In this document: positions 52,623 through 64,000 of the stretch, piece after piece
Position numbering within the stretch: position 1 is the stretch's first letter
Layout of the letters: each line of letters begins with the position of its first letter
NCBI GenBank assembly: GCA_013420905.1
Contig: JAAXNY010000006.1
Coordinates: 868,001 to 932,000, forward strand
DNA: 64,000 bases
Source: Collybia mongolica
Lineage: Eukaryota > Basidiomycota > Agaricomycetes > Agaricales > Clitocybaceae
Direction of reading: 5' to 3'
Notes under the pieces: generated by a model
The model's database searches: none
What the model saw: the letters and a program-made list of their open reading frames with translations, nothing else
What the model was told of the DNA's origin: nothing
Translations under genes and position numbers: made by a program

Positions 52623-54409
52623 CTAGACATAGCGTTTCGTTTGCTTGAGCGCCGCATACGGGTCTGCCTTTGGCGGTCTCCCGTACCTCGGCTCGTCCTC
52701 CTCTACGGGCAAAGCAATATTTCGTCAGCCAAACAAGCACCACAAACCAGGAAGAACTGAACAGGCAGGGATCAACTTACTCAGTATTTCCGCGTAAATC
52801 TTCGACACACCCCCACTCCACACCTCTCTCCACATATGCGCACCACCCCCCTTTGCTGCATCTAGGCCCCACCGCCTCGTAAAAGCTCTGACGTCAAAGT
52901 CGCGACGCTCCACATCCGAAACGGGCGGTATCTCGAGATGCACCGACGTACTTTTTCCGGGCTCCGCACGGGCTTCGGCGTTGCGTGTGTAGGTAGATCC
53001 CGCGAGCGGGGGCTGTGGGAGGAGAAGCAGCACGTAGCGATGGTACGGGGTGCCGCGCTGGGGGTGCGGGGGGATATAGGGCGTATGCGAGTTCACGTCA
53101 AGGATGCGCGTTCTGTGGGTTGCTGACAGAGGGACGTTGGGTCTAGGACGCGTCGTTAGCCTTGTACCATAACGCGACGGGGGAAAATAAACAAAGTAAA
53201 CTTACTGCATCCAATGGAGGAACGTATTGAATGACTCCTTCTCCTCATTGACGACATCTGCATTCCATGTCAATCACAAAAGGGTATAATGCCATTCGTG
53301 CCGTACCAGGATCAACCATGAGGAGCGTATACAGCCTCGTGTCAGAATGGAAGACATTCGCATATAACTTTGGCGGCGTTACGGTCTACGCAGCACCCCC
53401 GGATGGTTAGTACCCGATCCTCAGACTTTGGGGAGTGAAATTGACGCACCTGCCCGGGGAGCAAAAATGAGCCTGGCTCAACACCCGTTTGCGACTTGCC
53501 CGTCTTCCGGAACTCCAACTTGGGCGTTCGCGCGGTCACTATCAAGTCGACGGAAGGGTGCAAGTCTGGCAACAGATCCGGGACCACCTTCATTTGATGT
53601 ATTCTTTCCATCTATACGCAAAGGGTAATAGAAAAAACGGACAAGTCAACGCGTGCCAAATTAACGAAAGAAAATTAAAAAGAAACAACCCACCAACAAA
53701 TCCAGTGCCCCGTCTTTCCTCCACTTCTGCTCCATCAAATGCCTATGGACAGGTTTCCTCATATCCACTAACCGCAGAAACCCATCAGCACCCGAAACCC
53801 GCACGCGCAAACCACAAAAATAACACACTTACCCATAGCATTCGCAACCCTCCACCGCACCTCGGGGAGGTTCGCCTCACTCTGCACGCGCAGGACATGC
53901 AGCTTCTCCCTCATCCGCTCCAGCTCCGCCTCCGCCTCCCTCACGGCCTCTGCGCCGTACCCACCCGCTTCCAGTACGCCCTTCTCCACCTCCTGAATGC
54001 GCGTCTCTAGGGCGTCCGCCTCCTCGCCGAGGCGTATGCTATCCGTGCGGATCACCTTGAGGGCGAGGTCGTACGCGGGGAGAACACCCTCCGCGAGGGG
54101 CCTGTTCCACTTGCGCGGGGCGGTCGTAGAGATGGGCGCGCGCACTGGTTTCGTGAACGCTTTTCTGCGACGGCGGCCTTGGGTTGTATTCACCGGTGCG
54201 GCATTTGTCTCTGCCTTTGCCTTTGCGGGTGCAGATGTGGACGTGGGTATCGGCGTGGGCTTGCTGGCAATGGGTTTCTCGGGCTTGGGTGTCAGCAAAA
54301 CCCCAGCATCCGCCTCCACTCCAGTTTGCTGCTGCTGTAAAGTGGCATTCCCCCGTCTAAGGAATGCATTTGCCGTGGTCGAGGCTCGCACTCTACGCAG
54401 TGCAAACAT
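52623..54409 (-). CDS. MRPL35: Mitochondrial large-subunit ribosomal protein mL38 (PEBP fold)
   Basis: Component of the mitochondrial 54S subunit (yeast Mrpl35). ATG at 54409; the start 'MFALRRVRASTTANAFLRR' is Arg/Ala-rich with no acidic residue, as expected for a mitochondrial presequence. An Ala/Pro/Lys linker leads to 'PRKWNRPLAEGVLPAYDLAL', a coiled-coil 'LEERIQEVEKG'-type segment and 'KLEFRKTGKSQTGVEPGSFL'. The C-terminal half is a phosphatidylethanolamine-binding-protein domain: 'DTRLYTLLMVDPDVVNEEKE', 'FNTFLHWMQPNVPLS', 'TPYIPPHPQRGTPYHRYV'. Final exon 'PYAALKQTKRYV' with TAG at 52623-52625. The DPDxP motif of soluble PEBPs reads DPDVV here, consistent with a structural rather than ligand-binding role. 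Several exons; all joined parts agree in frame. Confidence 0.9.
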
Positions 54410-55465
54410 CGTCTTGAACCAAAGTAATAAAGTGAATAAAAGCAGTCAAAGTGTGCTTCGAATGCTTCCAACTACGCGTTTCAAAATTTCAGTTGTTTGT
54501 TCCTGTTTGTCACAGTCCTTCCTAAATGCATCGACGCCAAAATTCGCTCATATCCTGTCCGATCCATATCCATTGCAGGTAATCAAGCACCCAAATCTAT
54601 TATCACCCCAACAGTAGCAAGTAAATACCAACTCTAAGTACAACTGTACCAAAAAAGACGAGGTGAGAGACATATACGGAGGGAGAGCATATCGACAAGG
54701 CAACAACCGGAATGCAGGGGCTTCAATCTACAAGCTACCCCATCATCCTGTGCAAGAAAGAACAAGCAGCCCCTGGCGCATATTATGGCAGAATGCAGCG
54801 GGCGGGGGCTGTAATAGATTACGTATAAAACGGGGGTCGTCGGCGGGCGAACACGGAAAAGGGAGAGGGAGGGGGGCGTCCGATACGGAGGGATGCGGCT
54901 GCGAGGAAAGGGGCAAGGAAACCGAGGGAGATGGCATGTAGTAGTCGGAATATAAAACAACAGGGGGGAGACGATAAATAACGATATGTATGTATGTATG
55001 TGTATAACTGTAGATTGAGAAAAAAAAAATTGGTTGTACGATGATGTAAGGCCGGAACTGGATTGTATGGGTAGCGCATGTGTGTTGGTGGTGTTGGTAT
55101 ACGAGAGATGAAGGGCGAGGCGACAGCGACAGCAAAAAAATCGAGGTATATTCATTATCGGGCAAGAAGTCGAGCCAGGAGCCACCACGGAAGTGTAGAT
55201 GTGGAGGGGGTGGAGAAGTCGGGTGGTGGTGGTGGTGTTACAGCCACATCAAGCAAGGACGTGGGCAGGGGAACAAAATATACAATAATAAAAATATCAG
55301 CCGGCACGACATAGCGTTAAGGTGGCGGACCGGAGCGAGCAAGCAGGGCTAGAATGAGTACTTTTAAAAAGTCGATTGTGTGAAGGGTGTGCGCGAGATC
55401 ATTGCCGGTTCTGGCTCGCGGGGGAAACGATATTGGAAAGCTGTTGAAGAAACAAGGGGGGAGGG
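54410..55465. other. Intergenic with TGTA microsatellite and purine-skewed strand
   Basis: Lies between the FYVE stop and the mL38 start, so it holds the FYVE 3' region and the mL38 promoter. A (TGTA)n microsatellite is at about 54986-55004. The + strand from 54840 to 55290 is very G-rich and purine-rich, as in a pyrimidine-rich transcript or promoter of the minus-strand genes. Confidence 0.4.
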
Positions 55466-56711
55466 TTAGAAACCAAATTCACGACTTGTCAAGGGAATGA
55501 ACTGACCACCATCACGAACGACAGGATTTGCTTTCCGCGCTTTCTCCTCCCGTTCCTGTTCCTCGATCTCGAGCTCATAGGCGGCCTTTGCACCAGGCAC
55601 AGGTGGCCTGTATCCGATGAGGACAGGTTCCTGTTTGGGCTCCCATCGGCCACCGCCTGTGGCTTTACAGAGAACACTGGAGCGCTTTAGAGGGTATGCA
55701 TCAAGTTCGCCGTATGAGCGTTCGAGGTCAGGGGGGAGAGTGAGATGAGCGGCACGCAGCATTATGCGGCGATTACTATTAAGGCTGGAAATGCTCGGCG
55801 TATTTCGCAGAGAGCGGGTTTTCCGGGCTATAGGTGCGGCGGTAGCAAGGAGACAGCCGGTATCTGAGACTGCGAGAGGATGGTGCGCTGGGGCAGTGGC
55901 TAGGCTGGACGACAAGGACGAGGTATTGCTGGGAGCGGGGGAGGCGGAAAGCGGGGACTTGAGCATGGAAACGGGAGACGAAAGCATGCGGGAGAAGGAA
56001 GGGCGGATGAGATCGGGTGTACGAGGAGTAGATGGAGTGCCGTGGACTTGGTCCCAGCAGTCATCACACACTCTTGAGGGAGTAATGGGAGATATGGGGG
56101 ACGCAAACGAAGTTAATGGGACGTTGCGCGGTGGGTGGATGAAGGAGAGATTGGAGGCGTCGAGAAGAGGCGTCTCGCGAGAAGTGCAGGCGTTGCAAAA
56201 CACACCACCGCACTTGCGGCAATGCTAGACAAACAGTTAAGAGAATGCGGAGACGCGTCAAAGAACAGGCAACTCACGTGTCTCCTGTCGAAGATGGAGA
56301 ACTTGATGCTGCAGAAAAAGTTGTCGCAATGAGATGCGAGGGAATCGGGCTGTACAAGGGGGGGTGAGTGAATTTAGACGTGTGATAAAGTTGTGGATAT
56401 ATGCGTACCTTCCAGAGATGTTTGGGGAGAAGCACAGCCAAGTGCTCGTTTGTGCGCTCTGGGACGCTGTGTAGGCTGGAGGAGGACGAAGATGGGGAGC
56501 TGTGAGTGAGGGATGGGAGGGGGGAGTAGCACGAATCGGGGGAGACGGCGCGCGAGTCGTCGGACGCGGTGGAGGAGGGGAGAGGTGATGTAGGGCGGTT
56601 ACCGCTGGGGGAGGCGTCGAGGACGTGAAGGGGGGGAGGGTCGAGGACGACGAGGGCAGTGGAGAGCCTGAGGGTGTCCTTGGAGGGACGGGAAGTGGTG
56701 AGGGCAGACAT
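55466..56711 (-). CDS. FYVE zinc-finger protein
   Basis: Predicted phosphatidylinositol-3-phosphate-binding protein of endosomes or vacuole. ATG at 56711-56709 ('MSALTTSRPSKDTLRLS'), three exons. A Ser/Pro-rich N terminus is followed by 'HLAVLLPKHLWK', then the FYVE finger spread over an intron: 'PDSLASHCDNFFCSIKFS', 'IFDRRHHCRKCGGVFCN', 'ACTSRETPL', and a last Cys pair in 'RVCDDCWDQV'. The R(R/K)HHCR signature that contacts PI3P is present as 'RRHHCRKCGG'. The zinc ligands are interrupted by a longer spacer before CDDC than in EEA1. After this comes a low-complexity stretch and a conserved end 'RSSVLCKATGGGRWEPK', 'REFGF', stop at 55466-55468; about 370 residues. No kinase or PH domain, so it is not Fab1. 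Resembles uncharacterised fungal FYVE proteins. Confidence 0.87.
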
Positions 56712-59700
56712 AATTGGGGGGAAACCTCGGGCAGCATTGGTTGGTAGGTGGAGGATCGTTATATTCGCTCTCGGTGGGAGCACTGTGGGAATCCAACCAG
56801 CTACTTATCCGGCCAATCTCAGATCCGGCGATCGCTTGTGTTGCCTTTCCTGATTCGTCGTTTCATCGGAAGAATTGCCGGGAGCATTACACATTCGTCA
56901 CAAACCCACATCTTCTCTTCCGTTTTCGTTTATTTTCTGATTTATTTGTTTTTTTCTGCCAGCGCTACACTTGACCGACAATGCTCCCTTTTCCACAAGT
57001 CTCAGAGGCGGACCGTAGCCTGACAACGCCTGCCCCAATCCCACTCGCCGTACTTTGCCAAACATCCCAAAACACATGTCTCTTATCCAATTCACGATCG
57101 TCCAATCAAATCCCTCCCATTCAACCCGCGGTTTAGGCCCCAAAAAAAAAGAATTAAATAAAAAACACGTTTACCTGTCCAACTCTAAAAAATCGCTGCC
57201 GTAAGCAGCAGTTGCTGCCACATGCCTATGCTTCGTCGTTCCTTTCCCTGTCCCGACCTTTACATACTCACCGCCACATCCACGCGTGGGGCGCGGCCAA
57301 CACTCTGTCCACAAATACTTTTTCACGGGGGAATGGCCTGACAACCCCAACCCCATCTAGGAATTAAATAAATCAAAATAAATCAAAAAATCACCAGCTT
57401 GTCCCGCCATATCAGCCTCCCGACTCCTCCCACACAGAGCCAATATGCCCTCCGCATCAACGTGCATTACCTCCAATCACGTGACCCTTGATGTCCCTTC
57501 TTTTGCCAAAAGAAAAAAAAAAACCCCCCCTGACCGCTGGAATCGCGACTTCCCACGTCTCTGCATCGGGCAGTTTTCACCCGAATTGGATCGCCTTGCC
57601 CTTCCGCTGCCCGGCGGGGCATGCAGTGCGGACAGGGATACCACTCCCCAACAACACACCAACGACGACCCTCAACCCTTTGACCACTTGGGCCTGCCTC
57701 GTGATTTTATGCCCACCCAATCCACAAGTATCTTCAGTGAGAACATCCAATGATGACCCACCCCATCTAGGCTAGGTCCACCCAATTTGAACCAAGTCCG
57801 TCACTGGACACGACACTGCCCTGCCCTGAATATCCAAATTCCAACCTGTTCTCTCCACGTAACCATACCTGTCTCCGTCCCCGTTTATATCGTATGAACC
57901 TAACCCATCATGGAGAGCCGAATTAGACTATTCTTAGTGCCGTAGGTCGGGGAGCGGGGACCGTTTTGTTTGGAATCGACAGCTAATCCCCGCAACCCTG
58001 TGCCTTGGAGCTTACACACTTGCGCGCATTTGGTTAGCGTCTCCTCGGAGGAGCGGAACGAGAGACCTAGCTCTTCACCTCCTTCATGTCTATGGCGTGT
58101 TTATACCTATGTAATTGTCTCCCAACCCCAGATCCAAGCTCTGCTTCTAGTTCATATGACCCATAGAATCCTGGAAGTCTCTGTGCGCCATTGCCATTTC
58201 GCACGGATAAACAAAATACCAGCTTTGTCGAATATTATCCCGGTGGTACGACAAATTCAGCTGCTCCGCTCCAAGCATTGTCCAACAAGTCCGCACCCCA
58301 AGCCCTCTTCCACGACGACTTCTGTGTAAAGCACCAGAGCTTTCCTAATCCGCTTATTGGACCTATACCCAAACCTTGTGCGCTCGAAATTTAAAATTAC
58401 CAACGTGGGTGGCTCACCCGCGCGGCGGGTAATCCCAAAACAGGACCGCCCACGCATCCCGATCACCCAGCAATAGCCAATGCAGCCGCCCCGATTTTGC
58501 AAATTTGCCCTAAAACCGCAACCGTAACCGTCCATATATCCCCGCCGCCGCCCGCCTGCGTTCCTGTTACTGCACAGCCACCATTGCACTCGTGTGCTTG
58601 TGTGCTCCGTGCCCACGTTGCCAAGCCGGCATGTGAAATCCACAAGCAAATTCCGCACCCGGAGCTCACCCAGGACACGGCCTGATCATACTCGTCTGAT
58701 TATCCATTTGCACATTGCTCTCAATAACTTTGCTCGTGAATTGGAATTCCCAGTTGGTTCGTATCACAACGGGGCCACTGACGAGACAATCTCACCCAGC
58801 ATTCGCCGTTTGGCAAGTAAGACCCCGGCAAAGGTGTATCTAAACCACTCATCTGAATTGGATCGACTTGACCCAAAAGAACTATGTATGTAAAGAACCT
58901 GCAGGCATGTCGGCCACGCATTCGGGACCGGGATTACATTCAGTGGTGTGCGGAAGTTGGAGTACGTGTCCCAGCATTGATATCACACATCGCGCTTTAG
59001 GCTACGAGGAAACATCATCCCCGAATTACTCTCAATCTAAAGTTCGATGAACCTGCTTAATGACAGAACTGGGGTACTTGTCAAGAGCGACCACTTATCC
59101 GACGCTCACAGAACACGGACACGACAAAGCAAAATATGTACATATGGATCCACAACTGAAGGCTTATTTCGAGTGCTTCTACATAGAATCAATGGGCCCC
59201 CCACGCATGAGTTTTCCACCCCAAAAGCCACTAACCCCCAACCAATGACCCCAGCCCCATTCAACAGACGTATGCATTCGAACAACCAGCCAGGCGAGAC
59301 AGATTCGCAAACAAAGCAAGGCTCCAGAAGAAGAATTCGAAGCAGAGTAGACGGGGGTAGAGGGACCGGGACCACAGTCCCAGCCAGTCACGCCTCCCAG
59401 CAGCAGCTTCCTATATCGCCATCACATATATGTTAGCGTTATCGATTACAGATGTTCTGGACTCACGTCTTGTATTATCTAAAATCTACCGCAGCGTGGA
59501 ACGGGTACACCGGCACCATGATCTACGAGCACATGCATCGATCAGTCCACCTGCAAATCAGGGTCATCCCATCGATATCGATTAACGATTTTAAAAAAAA
59601 TCGAAGCTTCTTCCGAATTCCAATGTTCGTCTCGAAAGTGAGGCGACTCCGACTCCGACTCGACTCTCGAGGGATTGCTAAAATCATGATCAATTGACAA

Positions 59701-60614
59701 CGCCCTTGATCGTAATCACGCACACTAACCCTCACATGGGACCCTTGAACCTTGGCACGGCAAACTTGGACCGGGCTCGCTTGCCTCGAGGCTCATTGAT
59801 ATTGCCCATTGGGACCTTCTGATTCCCAACGACACTCGCCCGACAACGAGCATAATACTATTCTCGTACTGGCTTACAACCACCTCTCCTCCACGGACAT
59901 AGCTTCGGAATCAGTATTTCATGAGAGGACGTGACCATCCTTTTTATCTCCGTCTTGCTCTCTATAACGAACGAAATGCCACCTTCTACTTTGTACTTTC
60001 CTACCTTGTTATATCCCCCAATATTAATACACTCCAATGAGAGCGCCTTTAAATATATGTGCGCTGATTTCATTTATATAAACGAAATGAAATGTCACAA
60101 AGCATATTATTGTATAACTGCCGAGGTCATTGGAAGGTAATGTGATCAATATCAAGCAAGGACAATCGTTATTCGTCAATCACCTTCGGACCTATGCGCC
60201 CAGTATCAGCAATACGTACCAACCATACGGAACCATCTTGCTCTAGTATAGCTTCATTCAAAAGTTATTACCATCCGAAACCCCACCTCCCAGCTACGAT
60301 CATCCGCCCCAAGTCCTCGTAAAACCCGCACGTTGCAGTCTTATCTTAATTGAATTGTACTGTGTTAGTACCATCGCAAGAAGAGCGGCCAACTCAAAAC
60401 TTTCAAGGGTACTGTCTATTTGTCCCCGACGAGCAACCAACATGAAAGCCCGTACCAAGTCGCCCACGAGCAACGCGGGGTAAAGCAATGACATACTAGC
60501 CCTTGACCTGTGAACAACCGGCGTTCAATGCAAGCAGTATGCATTCAACATCGAACGACATAACGTTACCTTAATATGTCCAGATTACTATCAATAAGGT
60601 TACATAGAACGTGT
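56712..60614. other. Gene-poor stretch of about 3.9 kb
   Basis: No reading frame shows recognisable motifs or splice-joined exons. It holds A/T-rich low-complexity runs (about 57140-57170 and 57360-57390), a poly-C/poly-A tract near 57511-57530 and a 12-bp palindrome ATCGATATCGAT at 59571-59582. Short genes, long non-coding RNA or decayed transposons are possible but unsupported. Confidence 0.4.
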
Positions 60615-60616
60615 TA

Positions 60617-60811
60617 CAGTCAAACCTCTCATAACCCATACCTACTAAACCCCAGATCTACAACCAATATTTAAACTTACGGCTTCCGGAACGCTGTATA
60701 AGGAAAGGAATTGCATAGTACTGTCGATATGTCTTGCTCGATTTATGTGCAGAGCTGAGCTCGTAGCTGGCGGTTGCTCCGAATGGGTATGGGTTATGAG
60801 AGGTTTGACTG
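60617..60811. mobile_element. Tc1/mariner-type MITE
   Basis: A 195-bp segment starts with CAGTCAAACCTCTCATAACC and ends with its exact reverse complement. The arms, including the flanking TA, are 28 bp (60615-60642 and 60786-60813) with no mismatch. TA dinucleotides flank both ends, the target-site duplication expected of Tc1/mariner/pogo transposases, and CAGT is the usual terminal tetranucleotide of that superfamily. There is no coding capacity between the arms, so it is a miniature non-autonomous element mobilised in trans. Perfect arms suggest a fairly recent insertion. Confidence 0.85.
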
Positions 60812-61299
60812 TATCATTCATGTTACGAGAACTCAATTACACCAATGCACCGGTAATCGAAGCCCCTAAGACCAACTGTCCGAATTACTAGGACATCTAG
60901 CGCCCATTTGACATTTGCCTTTATAGCGTTCCTTAGGGGGAGTGACACCCACTGGGGTTGACTGGAGCTGTTCACATTGATGATCATGAACATAGGACAG
61001 GGGAATAAACGGGATGCCGTTGATCATCATACAAGATTAGTCCTAGACCCAAATGGAGGCGCCAGCACGACAAGCCTTGGGCGTCGAGACTTACCACGAA
61101 CAAGCTCCACTTTCCCAGCATCACTTCTATCCGCAAAGTCGCGGGACAACGGTAACAATCCCCTTCGTGGAAAGCAAATCGCCGGCAATGAGCGCGCGTC
61201 ACCGTCGACATGCCACAGGTTCATCAACAGAGGCTATTTGTGCTGGGCTCTTATCAACAGCTAACTTACTTGAACCCCGATAGTACCGCGACCGGCATT

Positions 61300-63697
61300 T
61301 CAACCTCCGTCGATGGTTGCACTGTCTTTACTCGTGCTCGTGTCGTAAATGCTCCAGAAGAGAGAAGCATTAGTAGGTCGATCCTTCTCATAATCCGATA
61401 CGTTCGGAGCCCCCTCGGTCGTCTCCCACACGGTCTTGCTCAAAAGTCATAATTGGTAAGATTGCCCATGGTAAAGCAGCCCTATACTACAAAGATCAAA
61501 TACTCACGAGGTCAACATTTCTGGGACTCACTCCAAACCCAGTATCGCTCAATGACAGCTAGGAGCATCCCATGCTCAATTTCGTCAAGATCAATCATTT
61601 CATCATCCCTTATCACTCCTGGGGAGTTGCTAGTTGTTGAGCCCAGAGGTACCGATTCGGCGTCCTGAACTCTGCCGCTCTGCGTAGCTAACTGCCCGCC
61701 GGCATTGACACCGACGTCAAAAGCGGAACCAGTATCAGCATCCACATCAAGACCGCTATCGCCAATAGCTGATTGCACCTCGGGTTTCCCAGATCTGGAT
61801 GTATTGGGAGGTATCATTCGGTCACCGACGCGGCCCTGTCGTTGCGCATGAGATTCCTGCTTTTCCTTTCCCATACTACTCGCAGACTCTCCCAGTATCT
61901 CGTCGTCCCTAATACCATTGAATTCACCTATTCGTGTTTCATCATGACGTGAGCTCGACGCTGTTTGCTTGCACCTTGTAACAAGCCCATACAGCGCGTC
62001 TGAAATCACTTTATCCAAAAGATGACCCCCTCCGGCCTGAGCATCTCGTCGAGCTTCGACTTCGTTAATTCGGGCTTCTGCATTCCCAGGAGTGATAGAA
62101 ACCGTCAGCGACGTGCACGCGATAGAAGGTGTTTCAGATGTTTCGCTAAGAACAGTGTGCAGGATAGTGCACATGTACCATCGTGCATCCTTCATAGCTA
62201 GTCTCTTCACACGCATGGTAGACTTTCCCATGTCGATGTCGCGGCTCGTGGACCCGACGCAGTCAGGATCATCTGTATTACCGCCAGGGACAGATGGCAG
62301 ATAGTTTACAGGCACGGAAGACGAAGTACGTTCAAATTCGCGTATTGATTCCAATATCAACGAGGCTCGCAGTGTGTGTAATGACAGATGCAGGTTAGGC
62401 AAAAGTGGCACTCGGTTCTGAAGTTGCGTGTTAAGAGCCCGGAAGACAACACTAAAAAGTGATAGTGCGTCGCCACGAACGTCAGTGGGCAGGTCTGACG
62501 TCGCCGCGATTTTTCCGGATTTGTGGCCCGGCGGCTTTGCGCTTCCCGCAGAGTTGACAGTCGTGGCGTTGGTGGCGCTTCCGGCGGCGGAGGGAATAAG
62601 GATAGCATTAAGGTAAGTCTGAGAAAGAGGAGTGAATGCGTGGATCAAAGGGTTTAGTATAAGGGCTGAGGTCTTCTCCAGGAGGGTGTCGATAAGCCCT
62701 TCAACGGCAATATCAGGGGTCGTTGGTCCAAGCGGGGTTGCCTGAGGTGATATATCTGGTGAGGGCACCAGACGGGAGATAACGACGTCAAACATATGAT
62801 GTAAGAAGATATTTAACATTTTCAAGGTGTGAACCTCGGAGGGAACGTTTGGTGTCGATCGCAAAATTATAGTCTTCAGGGTATTTGCAATCGCCTCAAT
62901 CGTGCGAATAGTTACCGATAAAAGGAGTGCCGGTTGTGGGTCGGGAAGTGATGTCAGTTGCAGAACACTGTTCAGCGAGGGCAGAATTAAATCGGTCCCA
63001 AAAATGTTTGGGACGGTTGGGATGTTTATTTCTGTACGCAGTCGAGCGTTGATGGTCATAAATCCGGGTAAGCTGGATATAGTCTTACATACGATCGTGA
63101 AGTCTTTTCAACATGGATTGCAATTCTATGCAGCCATTTCTCGGCCGGGTGTCAGGTGTAAGCGCAGGTTCGGATGCCTCCGCGGTGGACGTTTTTTTCT
63201 TTGTTTTTTTTTTGCTTGCAGAAGATGCTAGTTGTTCCGCAGCAAGTAATTCTTGAGAAGCGCGAGTGAGAAAAAAAGAGTACGCCCACCCGGATTCATG
63301 ACAGTTTAAGTGCGTACTGATTTTCTCGGTCTCATATTTTGCCTCAAGTTCCGCATAGTTGCGCTCCATCAAAAGTGCATGGGATCGCCATGAGCCGTCG
63401 GTGGTCGGTGCCAAAGGCGTTGACGGAGCAAATTTCGAACGCAAATCAAGGACGTACGCTGTGTAATCATTGGTAAACGTCACTGATCACAATCAACGCG
63501 ATCGAATAGCCACGATACGAACACGCAAAGGATAAATCGGGAGGTTTGAATTTCACTGCGACAAGCGCCTGAGGAGAAAAAAGGGTAATTACCCGTGAGT
63601 GATCGTGCCATGGGAAAACGGGGAAAAAACTGACAACCGCTAAGCGAATTCGATCAGAGTCAGAGAGCATCTCAGAGGAAAGTGTCCCGGTATTCAT
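61300..63697 (-). CDS. Uncharacterised conserved-looking protein
   Basis: Not recognised. Proposed exons on the minus strand start at ATG 63697-63695 ('MNTGTLSSEMLSDSDRIRLA') and continue through 'ALVAVKFKPPDLSFA' and 'FTNDYTAYVLDLRSKFAPST'. A Lys-rich segment 'KKKTKKKTSTAEASE' follows, then a 1.5-kb exon (61520-63059). The large exon is mostly alpha-helical with leucine-rich stretches ('GLIDTLLEKTSALILNPLIH', 'LLPNLHLSLHTLRASLI'), then an acidic, Ser/Gly-rich low-complexity tail. A last exon is likely ('TVWETTEGAPNVSDYEKDRP') with stop at 61300-61302; otherwise the gene ends at 61512. No catalytic motif, signal peptide or zinc site is visible; a HEAT-like scaffold is one possibility. The junction near 63490 could not be fixed. 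Confidence 0.6.
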
Positions 63698-64000
63698 TTG
63701 GCAACAAGTAAGTACCTCAGTTTGATGTCTATTCTGTCTCTCGCCGCACAAATCAGACTGATGCGCACTGTTGTCACAATTGTCACACGTCCTTCATCTC
63801 ATTACAGCACTTGTCACGGCGAATCCGAATCCAGACCCAATATTTATCTACATAAAGGATTGCGACGCGACGTTATCTAGTGCTACTACGTCAAAATATG
63901 CATAAAGGAAGGGGTTTAAACAAGTATAATCATGATACTAGAAATCCTTAATAGACTCGAGCGTAAAAGTTACGAGATGACTACAACGCTGGCGATATAG
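63698..64000. other. Window end, upstream region
   Basis: Probable promoter side of the preceding minus-strand gene. Nothing else seen. Confidence 0.35.

Noticed and set aside
53997..54617. 206-codon plus-strand open frame
   Set aside because: It lies antisense to the first exon of the mL38 gene, whose protein is recognisable; the frame is a shadow of its biased codons.
57445..59436. Several 100-130 codon open frames in the gene-poor stretch
   Set aside because: They have no recognisable motif, lack flanking splice-compatible exons, and have the Ser/Pro/His composition of random C-rich DNA.

Overview
The window is nuclear DNA of a filamentous fungus, almost certainly a mushroom-forming basidiomycete (Agaricomycetes). 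The grounds are densely packed protein genes on both strands, very many short introns (about 47-70 nt, GT-AG, with exons as short as 26 nt), and the gene content: an INO80-type Arp5, Nic96, a Sec4-like Rab, a CAP-independent single-TMD ABC half-transporter, a DUF6534-type membrane protein and a TRANK1-like UvrD helicase, families that are typical or strongly expanded in Agaricomycetes. There are no bacterial-style operons, no CRISPR array, and I found no tRNA or rRNA gene.

Layout. 1-3323: decayed mobile DNA, namely a broken Helitron Rep gene cut by a ~2 kb non-autonomous element with terminal inverted repeats, which carries an internal degenerate ~160-bp tandem array. 3324-8432: housekeeping genes NAA38 (-), DPM1 (+), an F-box gene (+) and a PP6/Sit4 phosphatase (-). 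8433-9792: intergenic, with a coding-like remnant. 9793-11610: an intact flavin-dependent halogenase. 11870-19213: Nic96 (-), Arp5 (+), Sec4/Rab8 (-). 19919-28415: one very large gene encoding a superfamily 1 (UvrD-like) helicase with TPR-like and IQ regions. 28.6-40.6 kb: an accessory-looking block with a cyclopropane-fatty-acid-synthase-like methyltransferase (-), a DUF6534 membrane protein (-), a cytochrome P450 (+) and an ABC half-transporter (-), separated by roomy intergenic stretches. 40827-47973: a Sel1-repeat protein (-) and the splicing helicase Prp16 (-). 48523-50692: an MFS monocarboxylate-type transporter (+). 52623-56711: mitochondrial ribosomal protein mL38 (-) and a FYVE protein (-). 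56712-61299: gene-poor DNA holding a small Tc1/mariner-type MITE with perfect 28-bp arms. 61300-63697: an unrecognised conserved-looking gene (-).

How the parts relate. The core genes serve unrelated housekeeping tasks (protein N-terminal acetylation, dolichol-phosphate-mannose synthesis, nuclear pore, chromatin remodelling, exocytosis, splicing, mitochondrial translation) and are arranged in divergent and convergent pairs. The accessory part is the halogenase and the methyltransferase/P450/transporter block. These could act in specialised metabolism, but no PKS, NRPS or terpene synthase is visible, so a biosynthetic cluster is only a hypothesis. Exon boundaries were read by eye from splice sites and protein continuity. 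Genes described as intact are those where I could join exons in frame. Ends given as approximate are flagged.
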